A stretch of 5,882 bases of DNA, taken from the NCBI GenBank assembly GCA_001799975.1, contig MGUQ01000035.1, forward strand, positions 9,692-15,573, given 5' to 3'. Shown here piece by piece: positions 1 through 5,882 of this stretch; positions within the stretch are counted from its first letter, which is position 1; the number at the start of each line of letters is the position of its first letter. The DNA comes from Elusimicrobia bacterium RIFCSPLOWO2_01_FULL_54_10. Its GTDB lineage: Bacteria > Elusimicrobiota > Elusimicrobia > 2-02-FULL-39-32. Under the pieces are notes generated by a model. The model was not told the DNA's origin and searched no databases. It worked only from the letters and a program-made list of their open reading frames with translations. The position numbers were made by a program, and so were the translations under genes.

Positions 1-656
1 ATCCCAACAACCCCACTGCCGCCGTCGTGGAGGACCCTAAATTCTTCGAGGAAGTCGTCCGCTTCGCCAAAAAATATGATATTCTGGTGGTGCACGACAA
101 TCCCTACTGCGAAATCACTTTTGACGGTTATCAGGCGCCTTCGTTTCTCCAAACACCCGGAGCCAAGGATGTCGGGGTCGAATTCTTTTCGTTTTCCAAG
201 ACTTATAACATGGCGGGATGGCGGGTGGGGTTTGTGGTGGGCAGCCAGCCGCTGATCGCGCCTCTGGAAAAATTCAAGTCGTTCCTGGATTACGGCGTGC
301 CTTCCTTCGTGCAGCTGGCCGCGGCCTGGGCGCTCAAAGCCCCGCAGGATTGCGTCAGGGAAACCGCCGCGCGCTACGCCAAGCGGCGCGACCAGATGAT
401 TGAGGGCCTGGCCAAGATCGGCTGGCAGGTGGACAAGCCCAAGGCCACCATGTATCTGTGGGCGCCGCTTCCGGCAAGCTGGAAAGGAAAAGGCTCACTC
501 GAATTTTGTGAAGAACTCATCCGCGAAACGGGCATTGTGATGGCGCCCGGAGCCGGATTTGGCCCTTACGGCGAAGGCTATGTGCGCATGGCGCTCGTCA
601 CTCACGACAAGAGGTTTCACGACGCGCTGTTGCGCCTGAAAAAATTTATCAAATGA
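1..656 (+). CDS. AlaC/DapL-type class I/II PLP aminotransferase, C-terminal part (5' end outside window)
   Basis: PLP-dependent aminotransferase of fold type I, expected to move an amino group between an amino acid and a 2-oxo acid in the cytoplasm. The reading frame is open to the left edge and begins with PNNPTAAVV, the PNPNNPTG-like motif in the middle of the family, so the GTG at 27 is an internal valine. Visible landmarks are the HDNPY motif (Asp at 96-98 to pair with the PLP ring nitrogen, Tyr at 105-107), the SFSKTYNMAGWR motif with the PLP-binding lysine at 198-200, and YVRMAL with the carboxylate-binding Arg at 585-587. About 218 residues remain, roughly half of a normal 390-410 residue enzyme. 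From memory, the motifs and spacing resemble E. coli AlaC (glutamate-pyruvate transaminase) more than classical AspC; LL-diaminopimelate aminotransferase is a close alternative. Its stop overlaps the hom start (ATGA at 653-656), which implies co-translation with threonine-pathway genes. Substrate specificity cannot be settled from this fragment. Confidence 0.93.
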   Translation, partial: PNNPTAAVVEDPKFFEEVVRFAKKYDILVVHDNPYCEITFDGYQAPSFLQTPGAKDVGVEFFSFSKTYNMAGWRVGFVVGSQPLIAPLEKFKSFLDYGVPSFVQLAAAWALKAPQDCVRETAARYAKRRDQMIEGLAKIGWQVDKPKATMYLWAPLPASWKGKGSLEFCEELIRETGIVMAPGAGFGPYGEGYVRMALVTHDKRFHDALLRLKKFIK

Positions 657-1963
657 AATCCATAGGCATCGGTCTCATCGGTTTAGGCACGGTTGGGTCC
701 GGCGCGGTCAAGATCATTCGCCGCAACAAGGAGATGATCTCCCGCCGGGCCGGCTGCCATGTGCGCCTGGTCCGCTTCTGCGACAAATTCATTCGCAGCA
801 AGCCGGATCTCGGCATTCGTTCGGGAGATGTCACGAGCGATTACCACGACCTTCTCAAAAACCGCGACATCGACATCATTGTGGAATTGATCGGCGGCTA
901 CGAGCCGGCGCGCACCATGATTTTGGACGCGCTCAGGGCCGGCAAGCATGTGGTGACGGCCAACAAGGCCGTTCTGGCCAAGTATTGGGACGAAATCCTT
1001 TCCACGGCGCAGAAACACAAGCGGCTTGTTTATTTTGAAGCCGCCGTGGGCGGGGGAGTTCCCGTCATTCAGGGCTTGAACGAAGGCCTCGCGGGCAACC
1101 GCATTGCTAAAATCATGGGCGTACTGAACGGCACCACCAACTTTATCCTCACTAAAATGTCCGAGGAGAACATGAAGTTCAGCGACGCCCTGGAGACCGC
1201 CCGCAAGGCCGGATTTGCCGAGGCCAACCCCGCTTACGACATCGAGGGGCTGGACACGGCACACAAGCTCTCGATTCTCTCCTCCATCGCTTTTGGCGCA
1301 TGGGTGAAGATTTCAGACATTCCCACGGAAGGCATTGCCAAGCTGGACCTTTTCGATCTCCAGCTCGCGGAGCGGGAGTTCGGGCTGGGATTAAAACTCC
1401 TGGGAATTGCCAAGGAAAACCGCGGCAAAGTGGAAGCGCGCGTGCACCCGGCATTCTTGCCCATCGGACACCCGTTCCTCTCGGTCAAGAACGAATACAA
1501 CGCCATTTTAATTGAAGGCGATTCTGTGGACGACGTGATTTTTTACGGCAAGGGCGCAGGCCAAATGCCTGCAGCCTCCGCAGTGGTGTCTGACATCATT
1601 TTTGTGGCGCGCCATGTGGCCGAAGGCACGGCCGGCCGCCTGCCCTATGTCACCTACGATGAAAAAAGAAAAATCAAAATGCTTAAAGCGGATGATTCCC
1701 TTTGCAAATATTACCTGCGCTTCACCACCAAAGACCGCTCCGGCGTGCTGGCAAAAATCTCCGGCCTCCTGGGCCGCTACCGCGTGTCCATTGATTCGGT
1801 TTTTCAGCCCACGGTGATTGATGAAGGCAAGATCGGCCCCCACGCCCACATCCTTGTGGCCACGCACGCGGTGCGCGAAGGCAGCGTGCGCAAGGCGGTC
1901 CGCCAGATCGACGGCTTAAGCATCACCAAGGCCAAGACCGTTGTCATCCGCATCGAAGACTGA
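653..1963 (+). CDS. hom: Homoserine dehydrogenase, stand-alone with C-terminal ACT domain
   Basis: Catalyses NAD(P)H-dependent reduction of L-aspartate 4-semialdehyde to L-homoserine, the branch step toward threonine and methionine, in the cytoplasm. The protein is 436 residues, the usual length for the monofunctional ACT-bearing form; no aspartokinase domain is fused. The N-terminal Rossmann glycine loop is GLGTVG (residues 10-15), followed by TANKAVLAKY with Lys105. The catalytic core has GVLNGTTNFIL (156-166) and AYDIEGLDTAHKLSIL (194-209), where Asp201 and Lys205 match the conserved Asp/Lys catalytic pair. The ACT domain covers about 353-430 (YLRFTTKDRSGVLAKISGLL onward), the usual site of feedback inhibition by threonine, so allosteric control is likely. 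The ATG start at 653 overlaps the aminotransferase stop and has no visible Shine-Dalgarno sequence, so translation is probably coupled. thrC begins four bases after the stop. Confidence 0.98.
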   Translation: MKSIGIGLIGLGTVGSGAVKIIRRNKEMISRRAGCHVRLVRFCDKFIRSKPDLGIRSGDVTSDYHDLLKNRDIDIIVELIGGYEPARTMILDALRAGKHVVTANKAVLAKYWDEILSTAQKHKRLVYFEAAVGGGVPVIQGLNEGLAGNRIAKIMGVLNGTTNFILTKMSEENMKFSDALETARKAGFAEANPAYDIEGLDTAHKLSILSSIAFGAWVKISDIPTEGIAKLDLFDLQLAEREFGLGLKLLGIAKENRGKVEARVHPAFLPIGHPFLSVKNEYNAILIEGDSVDDVIFYGKGAGQMPAASAVVSDIIFVARHVAEGTAGRLPYVTYDEKRKIKMLKADDSLCKYYLRFTTKDRSGVLAKISGLLGRYRVSIDSVFQPTVIDEGKIGPHAHILVATHAVREGSVRKAVRQIDGLSITKAKTVVIRIED

Positions 1964-1967
1964 AGTC

Positions 1968-3041
1968 ATGCCCCGCCAAGGAATCATAGAACGCTACAGG
2001 GCCTATCTGCCGGTCACCGAAAACACTCCTGTCATTTCACTCATGGAAGGCGACACGCCTCTCCTTCCGGCCAAAAATCTCGCAAAGAAAATTGGCGCCG
2101 AGGCCTATGAACTCTATTTGAAATTTGAGGGCATGAACCCCACGGGTTCATTCAAGGACCGCGGCATGACTTTGGCAGTTTCGAAAGCCGTGGAGAAAGG
2201 CGCAAAAACCATCATCTGTGCTTCCACAGGCAACACTTCGGCTTCCGCCGCGGCTTACGCGGCCCAGGCGGGCATCCGCTGTGCGGTGCTGATCCCTTCG
2301 GGCAACATCGCGCTTGGTAAACTTTCCCAGGCCCTCATGCATGGGGCCACAGTGATTTCAGTGAACGGCAATTTCGACGATGCTCTCACTCTGGTCAAAG
2401 AAGCCGCGGAGAAATTTCCCGTCACGCTCGTCAATTCGCTCAACCCCGACCGGATTGAAGGCCAAAAGACCGGCGCGTTCGAAATCGTGGATGAGCTTGG
2501 GGAGGCTCCGGATTTTCAGTTCATGCCCGTGGGCAACGCGGGCAACATCACGGCTTATTGGAAGGGCTACAAAGAATATTGCGACAGGGGCAAATGCATC
2601 AATCTGCCCAAGATGATGGGATTTCAGGCGGCTGGCGCAGCGCCCATCGTGAGCGGCAAGCCCGTCGAAAATCCGGAAACCATCGCCACGGCCATCCGCA
2701 TCGGCAACCCCGCATCCTGGAAGCAGGCGGAAGCGGCAAAAACGGAATCTGCTGGTGTTATTGACTCTGTTACGGATAATGAAATTTTGGACGCCTACAA
2801 GATTTTGGCCGCAACTGAAGGGGTTTTTTGCGAGCCGGCATCTGCCGCGGGCGTGGCGGGGCTCATAAAATATTTAAAGGCCGGGAAATTGGAAAAGAGG
2901 ATCGCAAAACTGCGCATCGTCTGCATTTTGACGGGCCACGGCCTGAAAGACCCGGAATGCGCCATCCGCTCCATTGAAAAACCCGTGAGCATCGCGCCCT
3001 CCATGGACGCGCTTAAATCTGTTCTTTTCGCTTCCGCCTGA
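1968..3041 (+). CDS. thrC: Threonine synthase, short (Bacillus-like) type
   Basis: PLP enzyme that converts O-phospho-L-homoserine to L-threonine and phosphate, the last step of threonine synthesis. It is 357 residues with the ATG at 1968, close to the roughly 350 residues of Bacillus-type ThrC. I chose this start over an in-frame TTG at 1941 because the latter lies inside hom, while the ATG gives the family N-terminus (short helix, YLPVTENTPVISL, then EGDTPLL). Landmarks are NPTGSFKDRGM with PLP lysine Lys63, the ASTGNTSASAAAYAA segment (85-99), the PLP phosphate-binding loop PVGNAGN (187-193), the ENPETIATAIRIGNPASW segment (234-251) and LTGHGLKDP (321-329) near the cofactor. It follows hom by four bases, making hom-thrC one transcription unit. 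Its last 29 bases overlap the end of the opposing SulP gene, and no terminator hairpin is evident there. A GAAGA stretch at 1955-1959 is at best a weak ribosome binding site. Confidence 0.98.
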   Translation: MPRQGIIERYRAYLPVTENTPVISLMEGDTPLLPAKNLAKKIGAEAYELYLKFEGMNPTGSFKDRGMTLAVSKAVEKGAKTIICASTGNTSASAAAYAAQAGIRCAVLIPSGNIALGKLSQALMHGATVISVNGNFDDALTLVKEAAEKFPVTLVNSLNPDRIEGQKTGAFEIVDELGEAPDFQFMPVGNAGNITAYWKGYKEYCDRGKCINLPKMMGFQAAGAAPIVSGKPVENPETIATAIRIGNPASWKQAEAAKTESAGVIDSVTDNEILDAYKILAATEGVFCEPASAAGVAGLIKYLKAGKLEKRIAKLRIVCILTGHGLKDPECAIRSIEKPVSIAPSMDALKSVLFASA

Positions 3042-4602
3042 CTTCGTCCAGAAATTCCCTTAAATCCGGCCTGACATTGTCCCGTCCGATCTTCTCCATG
3101 GGGCCGGACTTCGCCAATACAGCCATCGGCGCCGGGCGCATACCCGTGATCACGAGGCGAATGGCCCTTCGGCCGCAATCATTGAGAATCTGCTCCAAAA
3201 TATAAATCCCAGTGGCGTCCATGTGCAGAACATCCTTCATGTCCAGAACAAGGATTTGGGGCGGCTTCTCCACAAACCGGATGGTTTCAAGAAGCTTGCT
3301 GGCCGCGCCGAAGAAAAAACTGCCCTGGATTGAAAACACCTCGACGCCCTCGGGAATGTGGTTGGCCCGGAGAGAGTCCGAAGCTTGGCCGGAATCTTCT
3401 TCATCCGCTTCACGGGACATGGCGCGCACCTCGGTCAAATCCGCCATGTTTTTCATGAACAGGAATGACGCCAGCACCATCCCAACCTCCACAGCTACGG
3501 TCAAATCCACGAGAATGGTCAGGAGGAAAGTCACCAGCAGCACCGCCACATCGCTGCGGGGACCTTTGAGCAGAGAACGGAACGACCGCCATTCGGACAT
3601 ATGGTAGCTGACCACAACCAGAATTCCGGCAAGGATGGCCAGGGGGATCTTTTCGGCCAGGCTCCCCGCCCACAATAGCACCAAAAAAAGCACCGCCGCG
3701 TGGACCATGCCCGCCACAGGCGTGCGGCCGCCGTTCTTGATGTTGGTGGCTGTGCGCGCGATGGCGCCCGTCGCAGGAATGCCGCCGAAAATGGGCGAGG
3801 CAAGGTTGGCAATCCCCTGGGCGATCAATTCGGTATTGGATTTGTGCCTGCTGCCGATCATGCCGTCGGCTACGACAGCGGAGAGCAGGGATTCGATGGA
3901 ACCCAGGACCGCGATGGTGAGTGCTGAGGGAAAAAGAATCTTGATCTCTTGCCAGCTGAAATGCGGCCATTGCGGAGCAGGCAGTCCGCTGGGGATTGAG
4001 CCGAATCGGCTTTGGATGGTCTCCACGGGAAGATGCAGAAAATAAGCCGTGGCCGTGCCGATCACGAGCGCGGCGATGGGGCCGGGGATCCTGTGCCAGT
4101 TCTTGGGCCAGTAGGAGATGCAGATGATGGTGAAAAGCGCGAGAAGAGGTGAATAAAGATTGTCGCCAAAAAAATCTTTCATTTGTGTGCTGAAGATGAT
4201 GACCGCGATGCCGGAGGTGAAGCCCGTGATGACGGGGTAGGGGATGAACTTGACGACTTTCCCGAGCCGGGCCAGGCCCATGCCGATGAGGATGACTCCA
4301 GCCATGAATGTGGCGATGGCCAGCCCGTGATAGCCGTATTTTGCAGCCACTCCGGAAACGATCACGACAAAGGCCCCGGTGGGCCCGCCGATCTGCACTC
4401 GGCTTCCGCCCAGGGCTGAGATTAAAAAGCCTGCAATGACCGCGGTGAAAAGTCCGCGTTCCGGGGGAAGACCGGAAGCGATGGCGAAGGCCATAGCAAG
4501 CGGAAGGGCCACGAGACCCACCACGATGCCGGCCTGGATGTCAGATTTAAACTGAGGAAGGGAATAATTGCGGAGGCAGACGATCGATTTCGGGAGATAC
4601 AT
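3013..4602 (-). CDS. SulP-family anion permease with C-terminal STAS domain (DauA-like)
   Basis: Inner-membrane secondary transporter of the SulP/SLC26 family. Characterised members carry sulfate, bicarbonate or C4-dicarboxylates. With the ATG at 4602 the protein has 529 residues. The membrane domain covers about 20-385 and opens with SDIQAGIVVGLVALPLAMAF. It holds GGPTGAFVVIV (72-82), the anion-site region, and the conserved GSIESLLSAVVADGMIGS segment (234-251) followed by FGGIPATGAIART (272-284). An acidic linker (about 387-418, with READEEDSG) leads to the STAS domain (about 419-523), which has DMKDVLHMDATG at 454-465. The TGAFVVIV and IESLLSAVV motifs recall E. coli DauA more than plant-type sulfate transporters, but no neighbour (carbonic anhydrase, sulfur assimilation) reveals the substrate. 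Longer starts (ATG at 4638, TTG at 4653) were set aside because the promoter lies across them. No strong ribosome binding site precedes the chosen ATG. Confidence 0.95.
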   Translation of the reverse strand: MYLPKSIVCLRNYSLPQFKSDIQAGIVVGLVALPLAMAFAIASGLPPERGLFTAVIAGFLISALGGSRVQIGGPTGAFVVIVSGVAAKYGYHGLAIATFMAGVILIGMGLARLGKVVKFIPYPVITGFTSGIAVIIFSTQMKDFFGDNLYSPLLALFTIICISYWPKNWHRIPGPIAALVIGTATAYFLHLPVETIQSRFGSIPSGLPAPQWPHFSWQEIKILFPSALTIAVLGSIESLLSAVVADGMIGSRHKSNTELIAQGIANLASPIFGGIPATGAIARTATNIKNGGRTPVAGMVHAAVLFLVLLWAGSLAEKIPLAILAGILVVVSYHMSEWRSFRSLLKGPRSDVAVLLVTFLLTILVDLTVAVEVGMVLASFLFMKNMADLTEVRAMSREADEEDSGQASDSLRANHIPEGVEVFSIQGSFFFGAASKLLETIRFVEKPPQILVLDMKDVLHMDATGIYILEQILNDCGRRAIRLVITGMRPAPMAVLAKSGPMEKIGRDNVRPDLREFLDEVRRKRKEQI

Positions 4603-4620
4603 GAAGTTTCGCTTTGTAAA

Positions 4621-4649
4621 ATCGATTATACCGGACATACCGCTATAAT
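4621..4649 (+). promoter_or_regulatory. Possible promoter of the lipoprotein gene
   Basis: A perfect TATAAT sits at 4644-4649 on the plus strand, 34 bases before the lipoprotein ATG at 4684, so a start near 4656 would leave a leader of about 28 nt. The -35 position at 17-base spacing is ATCGAT (4621-4626), a poor match, and there is no extended -10 TG, so activity may be low or need an activator. A second -10-like TATACT at 4672-4677 would give a transcript starting almost at the ATG. The choice between them is open. Confidence 0.35.
4625..4649. repeat. 25-bp imperfect palindrome between divergent promoters
   Basis: The left arm ATTATACCGG (4625-4634) and right arm CCGCTATAAT (4640-4649) are inverted copies matching at 9 of 10 positions, around the 5-base spacer ACATA. 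Each arm supplies a TATAAT, one per strand, so the dyad is built from the two outward-facing -10 hexamers plus flanking CCGG/CCGC. It could simply be a symmetric bidirectional promoter, or an operator for a dimeric regulator that blocks both genes. The sequence does not separate these. Confidence 0.6.
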
Positions 4650-4653
4650 TCAA
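4625..4653 (-). promoter_or_regulatory. Sigma70-type promoter of the SulP gene
   Basis: Read on the minus strand, TTGAAT (4653-4648) and a perfect TATAAT (4630-4625) are separated by exactly 17 bases. That gives four of six matches to the -35 consensus and six of six to the -10. Transcription would begin around 4617-4619, giving a leader of only about 16 nt before the ATG at 4602. This supports the 529-residue SulP over longer versions. Assignment is from sequence alone. Confidence 0.7.
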
Positions 4654-4683
4654 GAACCGGGCGGCATATTGTATACTTTAAGC

Positions 4684-5214
4684 ATGAAATTCCGCACCGT
4701 AATATTGATATTTTCCGGATTTTTTCTGCAGGGCTGCGCCGGGCAGTATCCTCTGCGCCAGGGCGCCGCCCCCGACATCACCACGGACCCCTACAACCCG
4801 CCCCAGTTTGTGACGCTCGAAAAAATGCTCTATCCCATAAAGAACATTGAAATCCAACAGCAACAATGCCCCGACATCCTGCCCGTCAAATCCAAATTTT
4901 CTTCCGCCCAAACCTTCGAGCTGTGCAAAAAAGCGGGGCTGTCCATGCTGGGGTGGGCGCTGGTGCACGAAAACTTGATGACTTTCACCCTGGAGTTTGC
5001 CGCGCGCACTTCCGCGATTTTTTCCAAAGACGATGTGGTGATTGTGGTGTCGGAAGAAAAGACCGGCTCCTCTGTTCATGTGCGGTCCAAATCCCGTTCA
5101 AAAACCGGCGATTGGGAGGGCAACGCCGAGCGCATCCGCAAGTTTTTTCTGAAATTCAGGGAAGCTGAAGCCGGTCACCACGGCGTCCGGTCGCCGAAGG
5201 AGACCGCCCGTTAG
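4684..5214 (+). CDS. Small lipoprotein, probable DUF1499 family
   Basis: A 176-residue protein with a bacterial lipoprotein signal: basic start (Lys2, Arg4), hydrophobic stretch 5-15 and lipobox LQGC with the lipidated Cys18. It is therefore expected to be anchored to the outer face of the inner membrane or in the outer membrane. The mature part, about 62-158, ends with a DDVVIVV strand (116-122), then VHVRSKSRSKTGDWEGNAERI (131-151). From memory, this matches the vRSaSRvG..D.G.N..RI signature of DUF1499 proteins, whose biochemical function I do not know. Cys62 and Cys81 could form a disulfide. The ATG at 4684 was preferred to the TTG at 4669 because it gives a compact signal peptide. No ribosome binding site is visible. 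It diverges from the SulP gene, and its TAG stop overlaps the opposing dinB stop. The coding call is firm; the family call rests on one motif block. Confidence 0.85.
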   Translation: MKFRTVILIFSGFFLQGCAGQYPLRQGAAPDITTDPYNPPQFVTLEKMLYPIKNIEIQQQQCPDILPVKSKFSSAQTFELCKKAGLSMLGWALVHENLMTFTLEFAARTSAIFSKDDVVIVVSEEKTGSSVHVRSKSRSKTGDWEGNAERIRKFFLKFREAEAGHHGVRSPKETAR

Positions 5215-5882
5215 CGGTAAACGCGGAAAGCGGCGATGGCGGGGGGAATGGGGGGCTCCAGCACCCCGTGTTTCTCGGCATAAAGCAGGCCCGCGGGTTT
5301 CACCGTAAATTTTCCGAACTTTTTGTTAAGCTCGTCCGCCGCCTGATTCACTTTCTTTCTTTTGCCCATCGCCTCAAATAAAAATTCCTGCCAGGGAGCG
5401 CGCGCCACCCCCGATACGCTCACGCCCAGGAGCCGCACGGGCTGTTCCAGTTCAATTCCCTCCAGCATCCGCAGAGCCGCCTGATAAATTTCCAGGCCGT
5501 CATCCATAAAAGCCCGCCCGCGGTGCTCGTGAGAGAATGTGGTGAAGTCCTTGTAGCGCACAGTGAGAGACACCGTGCGGCCTTCCATGCCCCGCTTGCG
5601 CATGCGGAAAGCCACTTTTTCAGAGAGAAAATGAAGATAGGATTTCAAAATGTCCGGGTCGGAGGTGTCTTTGGGAAATGTGGTGCTGTGGCCGAAGGAT
5701 TTCTCGTCCGCGCCTTCGTTTTCCGTTCGCACGGGGGAGTCGTCGCGGCCCCGGCCCATGCGTTTCAAGTGATATCCCCAAACCCCGAAGTGGTGGTGGA
5801 GCCTGCCGACGTCGGCGTCTCCCAGCTCCTTGCAGGTTTTGATGCCCAGCTCCTGCAGGCGGACTTTGAGCTTCCGGCCCAC
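5211..5882 (-). CDS. dinB: DNA polymerase IV, C-terminal part (start beyond right edge)
   Basis: Y-family error-prone translesion polymerase; this part holds the end of the thumb and the little-finger domain. The catalytic palm with the metal-binding acidic residues lies outside the window. Reading from the right edge, VGRKLKVRLQELGIKTCKEL is the helix-hairpin-helix thumb segment (usual form GVGpkTaekL.elGI.T), so the GTG at 5882-5880 is an internal valine. Next come RGRDDSPV (visible residues 44-51) and KSFGHSTTF (61-69), the linker into the little finger, then GRTVSLTVRYKDF (101-113) and VRLLGVSVSGV (149-159). QEFLF at 165-169 fits the QxxLF pattern for binding the sliding clamp, and the LNKKFGKFTVKPAGLL block (185-200) is typical of the family tail. 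About 224 codons are seen of an expected 350-420. Its TAA stop overlaps the lipoprotein TAG stop by four bases. Expression cannot be judged because the upstream region is missing. Confidence 0.95.
   Translation of the reverse strand: MGRKLKVRLQELGIKTCKELGDADVGRLHHHFGVWGYHLKRMGRGRDDSPVRTENEGADEKSFGHSTTFPKDTSDPDILKSYLHFLSEKVAFRMRKRGMEGRTVSLTVRYKDFTTFSHEHRGRAFMDDGLEIYQAALRMLEGIELEQPVRLLGVSVSGVARAPWQEFLFEAMGKRKKVNQAADELNKKFGKFTVKPAGLLYAEKHGVLEPPIPPAIAAFRVYR

Noticed and set aside
683..1264. A 193-codon open frame on the minus strand inside hom
   Set aside because: It lies wholly within a clear homoserine dehydrogenase gene. Its product has no recognisable motif, and such frames are common opposite GC-rich coding sequence.
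1941..1967. TTG at 1941 as an earlier thrC start
   Set aside because: It would add nine residues encoded inside hom that are not part of the family N-terminus. The ATG at 1968 gives normal length and four-base spacing.
3000..3060. An intrinsic terminator at the thrC/SulP junction
   Set aside because: I see no GC-rich stem followed by a T-run on either strand; the region is coding on both strands.
3410..3970. A 186-codon open frame on the minus strand, shifted relative to the SulP gene
   Set aside because: The SulP frame is intact and conserved through the whole stretch. The shifted product is His/Arg/Pro-rich and low in membrane character, as expected of a frame shadow.
4603..4653. Longer SulP starts at TTG 4653 or ATG 4638
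   Set aside because: The near-consensus promoter occupies 4625-4653 on the same strand, so a transcript starting near 4618 could not include these codons. The ATG at 4602 gives the usual short tail before the first membrane segment.
4669..4683. TTG at 4669 as the lipoprotein start
   Set aside because: The ATG five codons later gives a standard lipoprotein signal with Lys2/Arg4 and the lipobox at Cys18.
5880..5882. GTG at the right edge as the true start of the minus-strand gene
   Set aside because: It would start inside the conserved helix-hairpin-helix motif of DNA polymerase IV, so the gene clearly continues past the window.
1..5882. CRISPR arrays, insertion sequences, tRNA genes, phage or defence genes
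   Set aside because: Scanning found no regularly spaced repeats, transposase motifs or terminal inverted repeats, and no tRNA-like fold. All sizeable frames resolve to the six genes listed.

Overview
This is an ordinary bacterial chromosomal segment, moderately GC-rich (upper fifties percent by eye), densely packed and almost entirely coding. Six protein genes are visible, four complete and two cut by the window edges. I see no RNA gene, mobile element, CRISPR array or phage gene. The genes fit a free-living bacterium that makes threonine itself. A lipobox protein and a DauA-like SulP permease suggest a Gram-negative-type envelope, but neither fixes the phylum. None of the four visible start codons has a strong Shine-Dalgarno sequence.

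Left part (1-3041, + strand): a tight three-gene amino-acid operon. The end of an AlaC/DapL-type PLP aminotransferase overlaps by an ATGA junction a stand-alone, ACT-containing homoserine dehydrogenase (hom). Four bases after hom, a short-type threonine synthase (thrC) begins. Hom makes homoserine from aspartate semialdehyde, and ThrC makes threonine from phosphohomoserine. The homoserine kinase step between them, and aspartokinase, are not in this window.

Middle (3013-4602, - strand): a SulP-family anion permease with a C-terminal STAS domain. It converges on thrC with a 29-bp overlap of coding ends. Its promoter is a near-consensus TTGAAT-17-TATAAT and fixes the start at the ATG ending at 4602, downstream of the longest possible reading frame.

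Right part (4603-5882): an 81-bp divergent intergenic region holds a 25-bp imperfect palindrome that places a TATAAT on each strand. To its right is a small lipoprotein that I assign, on motif grounds, to the DUF1499 family. It converges, with a 4-bp overlap of stop codons, on the C-terminal part of DNA polymerase IV (dinB) on the - strand, which runs off the right edge.

I found no convincing undescribed system. The most interesting small-scale signal is the symmetric divergent promoter at 4625-4653. Next are the missing homoserine kinase and the two terminator-less convergent overlaps.
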